Below, piece by piece: positions 17,835-26,218 of a stretch of DNA of 64,000 nt. The position numbers were made by a program, and so were the translations under genes. The notes beneath the pieces were generated by a model. That model searched no databases. It had not been told where the DNA came from and saw only the letters and a list, made by a program, of their open reading frames with translations. The stretch lies in the NCBI GenBank assembly GCA_964486935.1, contig CAZAPG010000031.1:16842-80841 (forward strand), given 5' to 3'. Each line of letters begins with the position of its first letter. Within the stretch, counting starts at the first letter, position 1. This DNA is from CAZAPG01 sp964486935 (GTDB taxonomy: Bacteria > Chloroflexota > Anaerolineae > 4572-78 > J111).

Positions 17835-19973
17835 ATGACCTGGCTAATCCCGGCAACCATAGCCACGCTTGCCGGCTCACTGGTGCTGACGCTGGTCTAC
17901 ATCTATTTGATTACCCAGGAGCAAGCCCGCTACCTGAGAATTTGGACCCTGGCCTGGGGCGCCTATGCGGTGCGTCTGGTTTTTGACCTGTTGCTGGCTG
18001 TTGGCTACACCTCGCTATTGTGGAGTATCAGCAGCCAATCTTTTGCCCTGCTCAACAGCCTGTTTATATTATGGGGCACTTATGCTCTTATCAGGCAAAA
18101 AATACCTGTTGTCTGGCTTGTAGGGGTTGGCGTTTGCGTGCTGTGGATTATTTTTGGGGCTTTTTGGCAATTCCCCTTTATGCTTTATGCGCTGCCCTCG
18201 TTTGCTTTTGCTGCCCTGATTCATATCAAGGCGGGCCTTATTTTTATGCAGACCCGTACCCTCACCGGCATTGGCAGCCGGGTTACGGGTATCGCCCTGG
18301 TGTTGTGGGGAGTACACAAAGCTAATTTTCCTTTTCTGCGTCCGGTAATTTGGTTTGCCCCCTGGGGCTATCTGCTATCGGCGGTTTTGGCGCTGGTGGT
18401 GGCGTTGGGCACATTGCTGGTTTATTTTCAAAAAACTAGAGAAGAGTTGCGGGAAAGCCGGGATTTTTTGGAAAATTTGATAGCTTCTATGCAAGATGGC
18501 CTGGTTATTTTAGACGCCCAGGGCCGGCATCTGACTGTTAATGACGCCTTTTGCCGCATGACGGGCTATTCCAGAGAAGAGTTACTGGACCTTGTCCCGC
18601 CTCATCCTTACTGGCCGCCCGAAGCGTTAAATCAAATTCAGGCCGCTTTTGATAAAACCTTAAACGGCCAGTTTGACCACTTTGAATTGACCTTCAAACG
18701 TAAAAATGGGGGACGCTTTCCGGCAATTGTGAGTCCTTCTTGGGTAAAAGACAAAGAGGGAAATATTATCAGCTATTTTGCCCTGGTCAAAGATATTACT
18801 GAACGCAAACGGCTTGAAGAGCAGTTACTCCATTCCCAAAAAATGGATGCTATTGGCCAGTTAACAGCGGGCATTGCCCACGATTTTAACAACATGCTCA
18901 CCGCCATCAACGGCTTTGCCGAATTAATGCAAATGGAGATGGCGACGGATGACCCGCATCAGGAGTCGATAACAAAAATTTTGCGGTCGGGCCGGCGGGC
19001 CGCCGATTTGGTTCAACAACTGCTGGCTTTTAGCCGCAAACAGGTAATTGAACCCAGAATTATTAACATTAACGACACCGTGGCCAAAATGGATAAAATG
19101 TTGCAGCGTATCATCGGCGAGAATATCGAGCTGAAGACCATGCTGGCTTCCGATTTATGGGAAATTAATATGGACCCGGTTCAACTGGAGCAGGTGATTA
19201 TTAATTTAGCCGTTAATGCCCGTGATGCCATGCCGCAAGGTGGTTGTTTGACCATTGAAACAGCCAACGTAGTGCTGGATGATGATTACGTTAGCCATCA
19301 TCTGGAAACCCAGCCTGGAGAACACGTGATGTTGACCGTCACCGATACCGGTCATGGCATGACTAACGGCGTTAAAATCCATATTTTTGAACCCTTTTTT
19401 ACTACCAAAGAGTGGGACAAGGGAACCGGCCTGGGATTGTCTACCGTATTTGGTATCGTTAAACAGAACGGAGGCCACATTTGGGTTTTCAGCGAAGAAA
19501 ATAAAGGGGCAGTGTTTAAAGTATACCTGCCCAAAGCCAAAGAAGAATGGGGAAAATCACCGGAGTTGCTGCAAAAACCGGCCAATACCGGCATGTTCCC
19601 CGCCGGCAGCGAAACCATTTTGCTGGTAGAAGATGACAACCATGTGCGCGAGTTGGCCCGCCGGGTGTTGACTCGCAGCGGCTTCAAATTGTTAGAAGCC
19701 GCCAACGGCCAGGAGGCGCTGCAACTTGTTGGCGCCCACCAGGGCGCTATTGACCTGCTACTGGCCGATGTGATTATGCCCGGCATTAGCGGCAAAGTTT
19801 TGGCCGAACAACTGACCCGGCAGCAACCCAACCTTAAAGTACTCTTTATATCGGGCTACACCGATAACGCCATTATACATCACGGCGTGCTAGACCCCGG
19901 CATTAACCTTTTGCAAAAGCCGTTTAATCCGCAGGCGCTGCTGGCCAAAATAAGAGAAGTGTTGGATAAATGA
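17835..19973 (+). CDS. Hybrid sensor histidine kinase (membrane sensor-PAS-HK-REC)
   Basis: A 712-residue protein of the inner membrane. About seven hydrophobic helices (residues 1-195) form the sensor, followed by a PAS domain with a PAC tail (about 205-325), the HisKA H-box AGIAHDFNNML, an HATPase domain (N-box NLAVNARDAM, DTGHGM, GTGLGLSTV) and a C-terminal receiver domain (LLVEDD, phospho-acceptor Asp in LLADVIMPG, conserved Ser-Gly-Tyr, Lys in LLQKPF). Such HDFNN-type kinases usually pass phosphate within themselves or to an unlinked regulator. AAAGGAG precedes the ATG. No partner regulator is adjacent. Confidence 0.93.
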   Translation: MTWLIPATIATLAGSLVLTLVYIYLITQEQARYLRIWTLAWGAYAVRLVFDLLLAVGYTSLLWSISSQSFALLNSLFILWGTYALIRQKIPVVWLVGVGVCVLWIIFGAFWQFPFMLYALPSFAFAALIHIKAGLIFMQTRTLTGIGSRVTGIALVLWGVHKANFPFLRPVIWFAPWGYLLSAVLALVVALGTLLVYFQKTREELRESRDFLENLIASMQDGLVILDAQGRHLTVNDAFCRMTGYSREELLDLVPPHPYWPPEALNQIQAAFDKTLNGQFDHFELTFKRKNGGRFPAIVSPSWVKDKEGNIISYFALVKDITERKRLEEQLLHSQKMDAIGQLTAGIAHDFNNMLTAINGFAELMQMEMATDDPHQESITKILRSGRRAADLVQQLLAFSRKQVIEPRIININDTVAKMDKMLQRIIGENIELKTMLASDLWEINMDPVQLEQVIINLAVNARDAMPQGGCLTIETANVVLDDDYVSHHLETQPGEHVMLTVTDTGHGMTNGVKIHIFEPFFTTKEWDKGTGLGLSTVFGIVKQNGGHIWVFSEENKGAVFKVYLPKAKEEWGKSPELLQKPANTGMFPAGSETILLVEDDNHVRELARRVLTRSGFKLLEAANGQEALQLVGAHQGAIDLLLADVIMPGISGKVLAEQLTRQQPNLKVLFISGYTDNAIIHHGVLDPGINLLQKPFNPQALLAKIREVLDK

Positions 19974-20069
19974 CAGGGATGAATGAGCGAACCTTGGTCA
20001 AATTGAGCAAATTGATGAGTCTGGCTCCGGTTGAGGCCATTCTCGCCAGGTTTATAGAATTTCCTGGCC

Positions 20070-21473
20070 CTACAGCGTAAAACTATCGCCGCGAGCCGGA
20101 ACATGGACGTGGTTAAGGCCCAGGTTGCGGGCCGCTTCGGCCAGGGCATGGGCGGCTTCAAGCTCGCCATGCACCAGAAACAGCTTTTGCAAATTGCCTC
20201 GCTCTTGGGCGGTCTTGAGCCAATTGACCAGGCCGTTGTGGTCGGCGTGGGCCGAGTAGCCGTTAATTTTCATCACTTTGGCTTTAACCTCGTAGTCGTC
20301 GCCAAAAATGGGCACAACCGGCTCCCCCTCTAAAATTCTGCGCCCCAGCGTGTACTCTGCCTGAAAGCCCACAAACAAAATAATGTTGCGCGGGTTGGTA
20401 ATGTTATTTTTAAGATGGTGCAAAATGCGCCCGCCTTCGCACATGCCAGAGGCGCTGATGATGACAGCCGGGGTTTGCAGGTCGTTTAAAGCTTTTGAAT
20501 CGGCCACCTCGCGGATATAGGTGACGCCCTCAAAACCAAATGGGTCGCGGCTTTGGGTGTCGGCCAGAAAGTCGCGGGTCTCCTGGTCGTAAAGTTCCGG
20601 GTGCAGGCGAAAAATCTCGGTGGCGTTGACGGCCAGGGGGCTATCGACATACACCTCAATTTTGGGAATTTCCCCGCTATCCAGCAGTTCATGCAGGGCG
20701 TAAATAATTTCCTGGGTGCGGCCTACCGCAAACGAGGGAATAATCAGCTTGCCCCGCTTGTCTAAAATTTCAAGCACGGCCTGTTTGAGTTTGGCTCTGG
20801 CCTGGTCGGGCGATTCGTGAAAGCGCTGGCCGTAGGTGCTTTCCATAATCAGAAAATTGGCCTGGTCAACGGGGGCCGGGTCTCGCAGAATGGGCAGGTG
20901 TTTGCGGCCAATATCGCCGCTAAATACCAGCCGCTTGCGGCGGTTGCCTTCCTCAATATCCAGCGTTACCGAGGCCGACCCCAGCATGTGGCCGGCCTCT
21001 TTAAAGTGAGCCTGCACGCCCGGCGCTACCAGAAAAGGCCGGTTGTAACCCACCGATTGGAACAGGGTGAGGCTTTCCAGCGCGTCATCTTTAACGTAAA
21101 GTGGCTCAAAGGGAGTTTTGCCCTGTTTGGCTCGCCGCTTGTTAACGTATTTCACATCGTTTTCCTGGATGTAGGCGGAGTCGAGCAGCATAGTGGCGCA
21201 TAAATCTCGGGTGGCGTTGGTAGACCAGATTGGCCCGCGATAACCCTGCTTAACCAGGGTAGGCACATTGCCGGTATGGTCGATATGGGCGTGAGATAAA
21301 ATAAGCGCGTCGATTTCGGCGGGGTCAAAGGGGAAATTTTTGTTGCGCTCAAAGGCTTCTTTACGGTGGCCCTGATACAGCCCGCAATCCAGTAAAATTC
21401 GATAACCGTTTACCGTCAGCAAATGCATTGAGCCGGTAACAGTTTGGGCGGCTCCCCAAAATTGAAGTTCCAC
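20070..21473 (-). CDS. Beta-CASP metallo-beta-lactamase RNA-processing nuclease
   Basis: A 467-residue cytosolic hydrolase of the CPSF73/Ysh1-like group. Zinc motifs are LSHAHIDHTGNVP (motif 2), EAGHMLGSASV, SGDIGR, and in the beta-CASP cassette MESTYG, FAVGRTQEI, SASGMCEGGRILHHL and SAHADHNGL. Members act as endo- or 5'-exoribonucleases on RNA. It converges on the histidine kinase gene and stands alone. Confidence 0.93.
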   Translation of the reverse strand: MELQFWGAAQTVTGSMHLLTVNGYRILLDCGLYQGHRKEAFERNKNFPFDPAEIDALILSHAHIDHTGNVPTLVKQGYRGPIWSTNATRDLCATMLLDSAYIQENDVKYVNKRRAKQGKTPFEPLYVKDDALESLTLFQSVGYNRPFLVAPGVQAHFKEAGHMLGSASVTLDIEEGNRRKRLVFSGDIGRKHLPILRDPAPVDQANFLIMESTYGQRFHESPDQARAKLKQAVLEILDKRGKLIIPSFAVGRTQEIIYALHELLDSGEIPKIEVYVDSPLAVNATEIFRLHPELYDQETRDFLADTQSRDPFGFEGVTYIREVADSKALNDLQTPAVIISASGMCEGGRILHHLKNNITNPRNIILFVGFQAEYTLGRRILEGEPVVPIFGDDYEVKAKVMKINGYSAHADHNGLVNWLKTAQERGNLQKLFLVHGELEAAHALAEAARNLGLNHVHVPARGDSFTL

Positions 21474-21821
21474 GGATGGTCTCCTCTGGATAAAAATCTA
21501 AAAACCTTGCGCTTAACCATTTTCCCAGAAATCTCACGGCAAAAACCAAAAGACCGGTACATTGTACCAGACCTTTTGAAAAAAACATAGCGCTGCTGAA
21601 CCGGATGCTTTTTACTCTGGCGGCTTAACCAAAATGTACCTTTTGGTTGTTGCAAACTTGGATGCGGGACAGGTTATTATTTGTTCGTTTGGCCGTGTCT
21701 AAATAATTAAACCGCGATATAATAGAAAAATTCATTGCGGTTTTTGCCAATAATACAGGCTGGACCATGCTCCACGTTGCGCGATACGCGCTTTCCCTCA
21801 TCATAAAAAAGGATACTCAAA
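21474..21821. other. Divergent intergenic region with weak promoter
   Basis: 348 bp without a gene, between the divergent nuclease and YitT genes. The only clear signal is TATAAT (21718-21723) on the plus strand, which could be the -10 of the YitT promoter, but no good -35 lies 16-18 bp upstream. AAAAGG precedes the YitT start. Confidence 0.35.
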
Positions 21822-22751
21822 ATGAGACAAAAAATAAACGGCTATATTTCCGGCATTAATTTTCGGGCGACTTTGCGAGATTGGTTGTACCTGACCCTCG
21901 GTTCGGTGTTGCTGATTATCAGCGTTGATATTTTTCTGGCTCCGTCAAAACTTTCGCCGGGTGGAGTAACGGGAACTGCCATTATTATTAATCATTTTAC
22001 CGGCTGGCCCATTGGTTTTTTGATGCTGCTGCTAAATATTCCAATGGTTATTTTGGGGTTTATTTACCTGGGCCGGTTTCGCTTTTTAACCAGTACGGTT
22101 TATGTGGTGTTTTTATACAATATAGGCGTAGATTACATGGCCCGGTGGCTGCCGCCCGGCATCACCGATGATTTGTTGCTCAATTCGCTGTATAGCGCGG
22201 CGCTTGGTGGAATTGGCAGCGGGTTAATTTATCTTGGGCGAGGCACTACCGCCGGTACGGGAATTTTAGGCCGGGTGATACAATTGAAAACCGGCATGCC
22301 CCTGAGCCAGATTTATTTGATGACCGAAGGGGGCGTAATTTTAACGGCGGGTATCGTTTTTGGTTGGGAAATTGCGCTTTACTCGTTAATAACAATGTTT
22401 GTGTGGGGCGTGGCTACCGATTATGTGTTAGAAGGCCCCAGCGTGGTCCGCACCGCCTTTATCATTACCGACTCGGGAGAAGAGGTCTCCAGAGCCGTAT
22501 TTGAGCGGTTGGGTATTGGCGTTACCGGCTGGGTGGGGCAGGGTATGTTTACGGCCAGCAATCACACCGTTCTTTTCTGCACGCTCAACCGGCCCGATGT
22601 AAACGCCCTTAAAACTATCATAACCCAGGTAGACCCATACGCTTTTGTGGTGATTGGGCAGGGGCATCAGGCCACCGGTGGGGTGCTGCGGCAGCAAAAG
22701 CTGCGGTCTAAACAGCGCCCAACCGCTAAAGGGCTGGCCGGTAAAGTTTAG
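21822..22751 (+). CDS. YitT family membrane protein (DUF161-DUF2179)
   Basis: A 309-residue protein with five to six transmembrane helices in residues 20-200 (ISVDIFLAPSKLSPGGVTGTAII is a YitT hallmark), then a cytosolic ferredoxin-like DUF2179 domain (about 215-290, RAVFERLGIGVTGW ... VDPYAFVVIGQGHQATG). Function is unknown; transport or nucleotide sensing has been suggested for the family. It converges on the gene at 22781. Confidence 0.9.
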   Translation: MRQKINGYISGINFRATLRDWLYLTLGSVLLIISVDIFLAPSKLSPGGVTGTAIIINHFTGWPIGFLMLLLNIPMVILGFIYLGRFRFLTSTVYVVFLYNIGVDYMARWLPPGITDDLLLNSLYSAALGGIGSGLIYLGRGTTAGTGILGRVIQLKTGMPLSQIYLMTEGGVILTAGIVFGWEIALYSLITMFVWGVATDYVLEGPSVVRTAFIITDSGEEVSRAVFERLGIGVTGWVGQGMFTASNHTVLFCTLNRPDVNALKTIITQVDPYAFVVIGQGHQATGGVLRQQKLRSKQRPTAKGLAGKV

Positions 22752-22780
22752 CGCGCCGCTATTGCCTTCACCTGTTTGGA

Positions 22781-23266
22781 TTAGTCCCAATCAAATGAGT
22801 CATCAGCCTCTTTGCCTTCTTTTAGGGTTACAAATGGATAACCGGCGGGCGACTCATCGTTAAACAAATCGGTTATTTCTGTGGCAGATTCAAACCGGTC
22901 GCCGGTAGTAAAAATAAAAGTGACCCGCCGCCACTTATCGGCGACAATTGGCGGAATTTTGTGATACAGCGGGCCGAGTTCCAATTTGTAATACCACTGC
23001 TCGGCCCGTTTATGGCCGGTTTCGGCCGGTATCAAATCCCGGCGTGTTGCCAGCTCATGCCCCGTTACTCTGGCATAATAATGAACCGCCCACTTATCCG
23101 CGCCAAAAACCTTTGTAAAATAAAACGCTATAATGTCAATATTCGGCGTCGGCTCCGGCGCGTGCTTAACCGGAATGCGGTACCAGCCCTCATCCTGCAC
23201 CCGCTGCCAATCCTCCAGGTTGTTTATCACCGCCACAAGCACGCGGTCATCGGGGTAAATAATCAT
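22781..23266 (-). CDS. Conserved hypothetical protein, uncharacterised family
   Basis: A protein of about 161 residues from the ATG at 23266; the frame stays open to an ATG at 23407 (208 residues). The internal start is preferred because the recognisable conserved block begins with IIYPDDRVLVAVINNLEDW and continues with EGWYRIPVKHAPE, WAVHYYARVTG, WYYKLELGPL and RRVTFIFTT. I have the impression of a family frequent in Anaerolineae but know no function. There are no membrane segments or known catalytic motifs. The extra N-terminus covers a GGTTGCT/AGCAACC hairpin, another sign that it may not be coding. Confidence 0.7.
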   Translation of the reverse strand: MIIYPDDRVLVAVINNLEDWQRVQDEGWYRIPVKHAPEPTPNIDIIAFYFTKVFGADKWAVHYYARVTGHELATRRDLIPAETGHKRAEQWYYKLELGPLYHKIPPIVADKWRRVTFIFTTGDRFESATEITDLFNDESPAGYPFVTLKEGKEADDSFDWD

Positions 23267-23454
23267 AATTTTGGCCCCAAACAAATTATTCTGCCTCCCC
23301 ATGATAACTGGGGTTGCTTGCAAGAGCAACCTCAAATCTGAAAATGGCAAACGATATTTGGCCTCGTCGCTCAACCGCGCCGGCCCATTGTTGGCCGCTG
23401 GTAACATTAAACTTTTCGGCTAATCAGCAGTTTACTGCAAAATTAGCCCAAATA

Positions 23455-23548
23455 TGTTCATTTGTTCACTGCTGAACAATTGACATCCTCTAAAAAATAT
23501 GCTAATATGGATTTTAGGCACATTTGAACATAGCTGAACATATGAACA
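23455..23548. promoter_or_regulatory. Operator cluster for SorC regulator (six TGTTCA/TGAACA half-sites)
   Basis: TGTTCA occurs at 23455 and 23463, and TGAACA at 23473, 23525, 23535 and 23543. The pair 23463-23478 forms a 6-4-6 inverted repeat upstream of and abutting the -35 element; the other three lie downstream of the -10, before the start codon. This fits tetrameric SorC-type binding and autoregulation. Confidence 0.75.
23480..23508 (+). promoter_or_regulatory. Sigma-70-type promoter of sorC-like gene
   Basis: TTGACA (23480-23485) and TAATAT (23503-23508) with a 17-bp spacer, set within the operator cluster. Confidence 0.85.
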
Positions 23549-23558
23549 GGCACTAAAT

Positions 23559-24554
23559 ATGGCAACGGCTGCCGTTAAAAAAAAGTTGCTGTACAAAATA
23601 GCCAAAGCCTACTACGAGGACGGCTTAACGCAGGGAGAAATTGGCAAACGCTTTGGCTTATCCCGAATAAAGATTTCCCGATTGCTCCAACAAGCCCGAG
23701 ACGAACGCATTGTTCAAATTACAGTTATCCCCCCTTACGAATCCAAAGTTGACCTTGAACGAGAAATTGAAGCAAAGTATGGCCTTGATGAGGTGGTGAT
23801 TGTTTCACCAACCAGCTACGATAAAGCGGTCATTGCCCGCGAATTGGGGCCGGCCGCGGCTGACTGTCTATTGCGCTCTTTGCAGGGAGACGAGGTGCTG
23901 GCCCTGTCCTGGGGCACTACCTTACTGGCCGTAGTCGATGCACTCCCGGCTCAAAACTGGCCCGATATGAAAGTCGTCCAAATTTTAGGGGGGTTGGGCC
24001 GCCCCGAAGCCGAAACGCATGGCACCGACCTGACCCGCCGAATGGCCGAAGCATTTGGATGCAGACCCCGGTTACTGCCTGCCCCTGGCATTGTCAGTAG
24101 CAAATTGGTGAAGGATGCGTTAATGTCCGACCCCCAAATTGCCGATACGCTCACCCTGGCCGCGCAGGCCGATATTGCCCTGGTTGGCATTGGCCGCCCC
24201 ACTCCCGACTCGGTGGTTATGCAGGCGGGAACCTTAACCGAAATGGAACTTCAACAACTGCAAAATTGTGGCGCTGTGGGAGACATTGCGCTTCGTTTTT
24301 TTGACACCCAGGGCCAGCTGGTTGACCACGAAATCTGCAACAGAATTATCGGCCTCGATCTGGAGCAAATTAAGAATATTCCCCGCGTTATTGGCGCAGC
24401 AGGAGGTGAAGAAAAATTCGAGACAATTCGCGCTGCCGTGCGCGGCAAGCTGGTGAACGTGCTGGTCACGGATGATAAAACGGCCATCCGTTTATTAGAA
24501 GATGGAGAAGAAATTACCCACTCCGAATTTGAAATGCCGGTGATAGTTACGTAG
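23559..24554 (+). CDS. SorC/CggR-family sugar-responsive transcriptional regulator
   Basis: A 331-residue regulator. The N-terminal helix-turn-helix (residues 12-55) includes IAKAYYEDGLTQGEIGKRFGLSRIKISRLL, and the C-terminal SorC effector domain binds a phosphosugar in the family (LSWGTTLLAVVDAL, VQILGGLGRPE, VGIGRPTPDSV, GAAGGEEKFETIRAAVRG). It heads the catabolic island and presumably controls it and itself through the TGTTCA/TGAACA sites. The effector is unknown. Confidence 0.93.
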   Translation: MATAAVKKKLLYKIAKAYYEDGLTQGEIGKRFGLSRIKISRLLQQARDERIVQITVIPPYESKVDLEREIEAKYGLDEVVIVSPTSYDKAVIARELGPAAADCLLRSLQGDEVLALSWGTTLLAVVDALPAQNWPDMKVVQILGGLGRPEAETHGTDLTRRMAEAFGCRPRLLPAPGIVSSKLVKDALMSDPQIADTLTLAAQADIALVGIGRPTPDSVVMQAGTLTEMELQQLQNCGAVGDIALRFFDTQGQLVDHEICNRIIGLDLEQIKNIPRVIGAAGGEEKFETIRAAVRGKLVNVLVTDDKTAIRLLEDGEEITHSEFEMPVIVT

Positions 24555-24580
24555 TAACCGCCGCAAAAATAAAAAAATGA

Positions 24581-24655
24581 AGATACTCCCTTGACTTTGG
24601 CCGGTCCGAGAGTATCTCCATCGTAGCGGAACAAAACATCCAGAATGTATTCTGG
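24581..24655. promoter_or_regulatory. Two inverted repeats upstream of first catabolic gene
   Basis: AGATACTC / GAGTATCT (24581-24588, 24610-24617) and a perfect palindrome CCAGAATGTATTCTGG (24640-24655, 7-2-7). Neither is followed by a T-run, so they are candidate operator sites for a regulator of the downstream genes. Confidence 0.45.
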
Positions 24656-24734
24656 CGCGGTTGGCGTTGAAATACATCCTGAAGCTTTGCCTGTTTTATT
24701 ATACATAAATCTGCAAAAATGAACAGTTAGCAGG

Positions 24735-24856
24735 GGATGTGTCCGACATTTTAGGAGGACGGGGGGTGTGGGGGGTATCCCCCCAATTCCCCCCCCTGTG
24801 CTTTCCACACCTGCCCAGCAAAGCTGTGCAGCGTCGGGAAAATTCTGGACACACCC
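24735..24856 (+). mobile_element. MITE family 2, copy 3
   Basis: A 122-bp element with termini GGATGTGTCC and GGACACACCC. It shares GACATTTTAGGAGG, a central GGGGGGTATCCCCCC palindrome and TGTGCTTTCC with copy 2, plus about 33 bp of extra sequence before the right end. It is flanked by GTTAGCAGG (24726-24734) and GTTAACAGG (24857-24865), an 8/9 match. It lies between the SorC gene and the first catabolic gene; the latter's Shine-Dalgarno begins in the right flank. Confidence 0.85.
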
Positions 24857-24876
24857 GTTAACAGGAGCCAACATTT

Positions 24877-26175
24877 ATGGAACTTTATTACCATCTGCAG
24901 CAACGGGAAGCCAGCGGCAACCCCGTCAAGGTTGGTCTGGTTGGTTGTGGTCAGGAAGGGTCCGGCATGGTCCACGTGACCCACCGGATGGCCGGGCTGG
25001 AGACACGCGCCATTGCCGATATTATTGTGGACCGGCCACGGCGTACCCTTAAACACATCGGTATCCCCGAAGCTGATATCTGCGTTACCAACAACCCCGG
25101 TATTGCCGAAGATGCCCTCCGCCGGGGTAAGTACGTAATTACCGAAGATGCCTTAATGCTGCCCCAACTGGAAAGTTTGGACGCGCTGGTTGAAGCCACC
25201 GGCGTAACCGAAGTGGGCGCGCAAGTTGCCTGGAACAGCATCCTCAACAAAAAACACGTGGTAATGCTCAATGTTGAAACCGACGTGACCGTCGGTATTT
25301 TTCTGAACCGGCTGGCCAAAAAAATTGGCTGCGTTTACACCGTGGCCGCCGGCGACGAGCCGGGCGTGTGCAAAACCCTGTTTGATTTTGCCAGCACCCT
25401 GGGTTTTGAAATTATCTGCGTGGGCAAAGGCAAAAATAATCCCATTGATTTCTACAGTACCCCCGATTCCTGCCGCCAGGAAGCCGAAAGCAAAAACATG
25501 AACCCTAAAATGCTCTCGGCCTTTAAAGACGGCACCAAAACAATGGTGGAAATGGCGGCGCTATCTAACGCCACCGGCCTGCTGCCCGATGTGCCCGGCA
25601 TGCACGGCGCAAAATTAGATGTGGCCGACCTGAACAAGCAACTCATCCCCAAAGAAGCCGGCGGTATCCTGAACCGGAAGGGCGTGGTCGATTACTCGAC
25701 CGGCAAAGTTGCGCCGGGCGTCTTCGCCGTCATCGCCACCGATGAGCCGCGCATCATTGAAGATATGAAATTCTACTCGATGGGTTCCGGCCCCTACTAC
25801 ACCCTGTACCGCCCCTACCACCTGTGCAGCATCGAAACGCCCCTTTCCGTGGCCGAGGCGGTAATTTATGGCGAGGCCACGCTGGTTCCCCGCCAAATGA
25901 TTTCCGAAGTGGCGGCTGTGGCCAAGCGAGATTTGAAGGCCGGGGAGATTGTCGGCGATATCGGCAGCGCCGATATCTTCAATCGCATCTATACCTATGA
26001 AGATGCTCAAGCCAACAACAGTATTCCAATGGGCCTGGCGCCGGGCGGCAGAGTCCTAAAAGACATCTCCAAAGATGGGCTGTTGACCTGGGAAAATTTT
26101 GCGCCCGACACGTCCAAACTGGTCTACAAATTGCGCCAGATGCAGGCCGACATGCTGGCAAGCAATGGAAAATAA
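24877..26175 (+). CDS. NAD(P)-dependent oxidoreductase with SAF domain (COG4091 type)
   Basis: A 432-residue protein related to homoserine dehydrogenase-like proteins with a C-terminal SAF domain. The N-terminus has a Rossmann fold (VKVGLVGCGQEGSGMVHV) and the middle a substrate domain with VAAGDEPGVCKTLFDFASTLGFEI. The C-terminal SAF/antifreeze-like domain includes VAKRDLKAGEIVGDIGS. The true reaction is not known; its place as first gene of the island, before a zinc alcohol dehydrogenase, supports a role in sugar or sugar-acid oxidation. CAGGAG precedes the ATG. Confidence 0.8.
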   Translation: MELYYHLQQREASGNPVKVGLVGCGQEGSGMVHVTHRMAGLETRAIADIIVDRPRRTLKHIGIPEADICVTNNPGIAEDALRRGKYVITEDALMLPQLESLDALVEATGVTEVGAQVAWNSILNKKHVVMLNVETDVTVGIFLNRLAKKIGCVYTVAAGDEPGVCKTLFDFASTLGFEIICVGKGKNNPIDFYSTPDSCRQEAESKNMNPKMLSAFKDGTKTMVEMAALSNATGLLPDVPGMHGAKLDVADLNKQLIPKEAGGILNRKGVVDYSTGKVAPGVFAVIATDEPRIIEDMKFYSMGSGPYYTLYRPYHLCSIETPLSVAEAVIYGEATLVPRQMISEVAAVAKRDLKAGEIVGDIGSADIFNRIYTYEDAQANNSIPMGLAPGGRVLKDISKDGLLTWENFAPDTSKLVYKLRQMQADMLASNGK

Positions 26176-26218
26176 AGTTACGTTTTAGAATTTACGTCGT
26201 ATCAAGGAGGCAAGAATA

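Noticed and set aside
20045..20068. GCCAGG/CCTGGC hairpin between convergent genes
   Set aside because: Only 6 bp of stem and no T-run on either strand; too weak to call a terminator.
24251..24874. 207-codon minus-strand ORF across the SorC 3' end
   Set aside because: It covers MITE copy 3 and the SorC coding region in antisense; the composition is that of a shadow frame.
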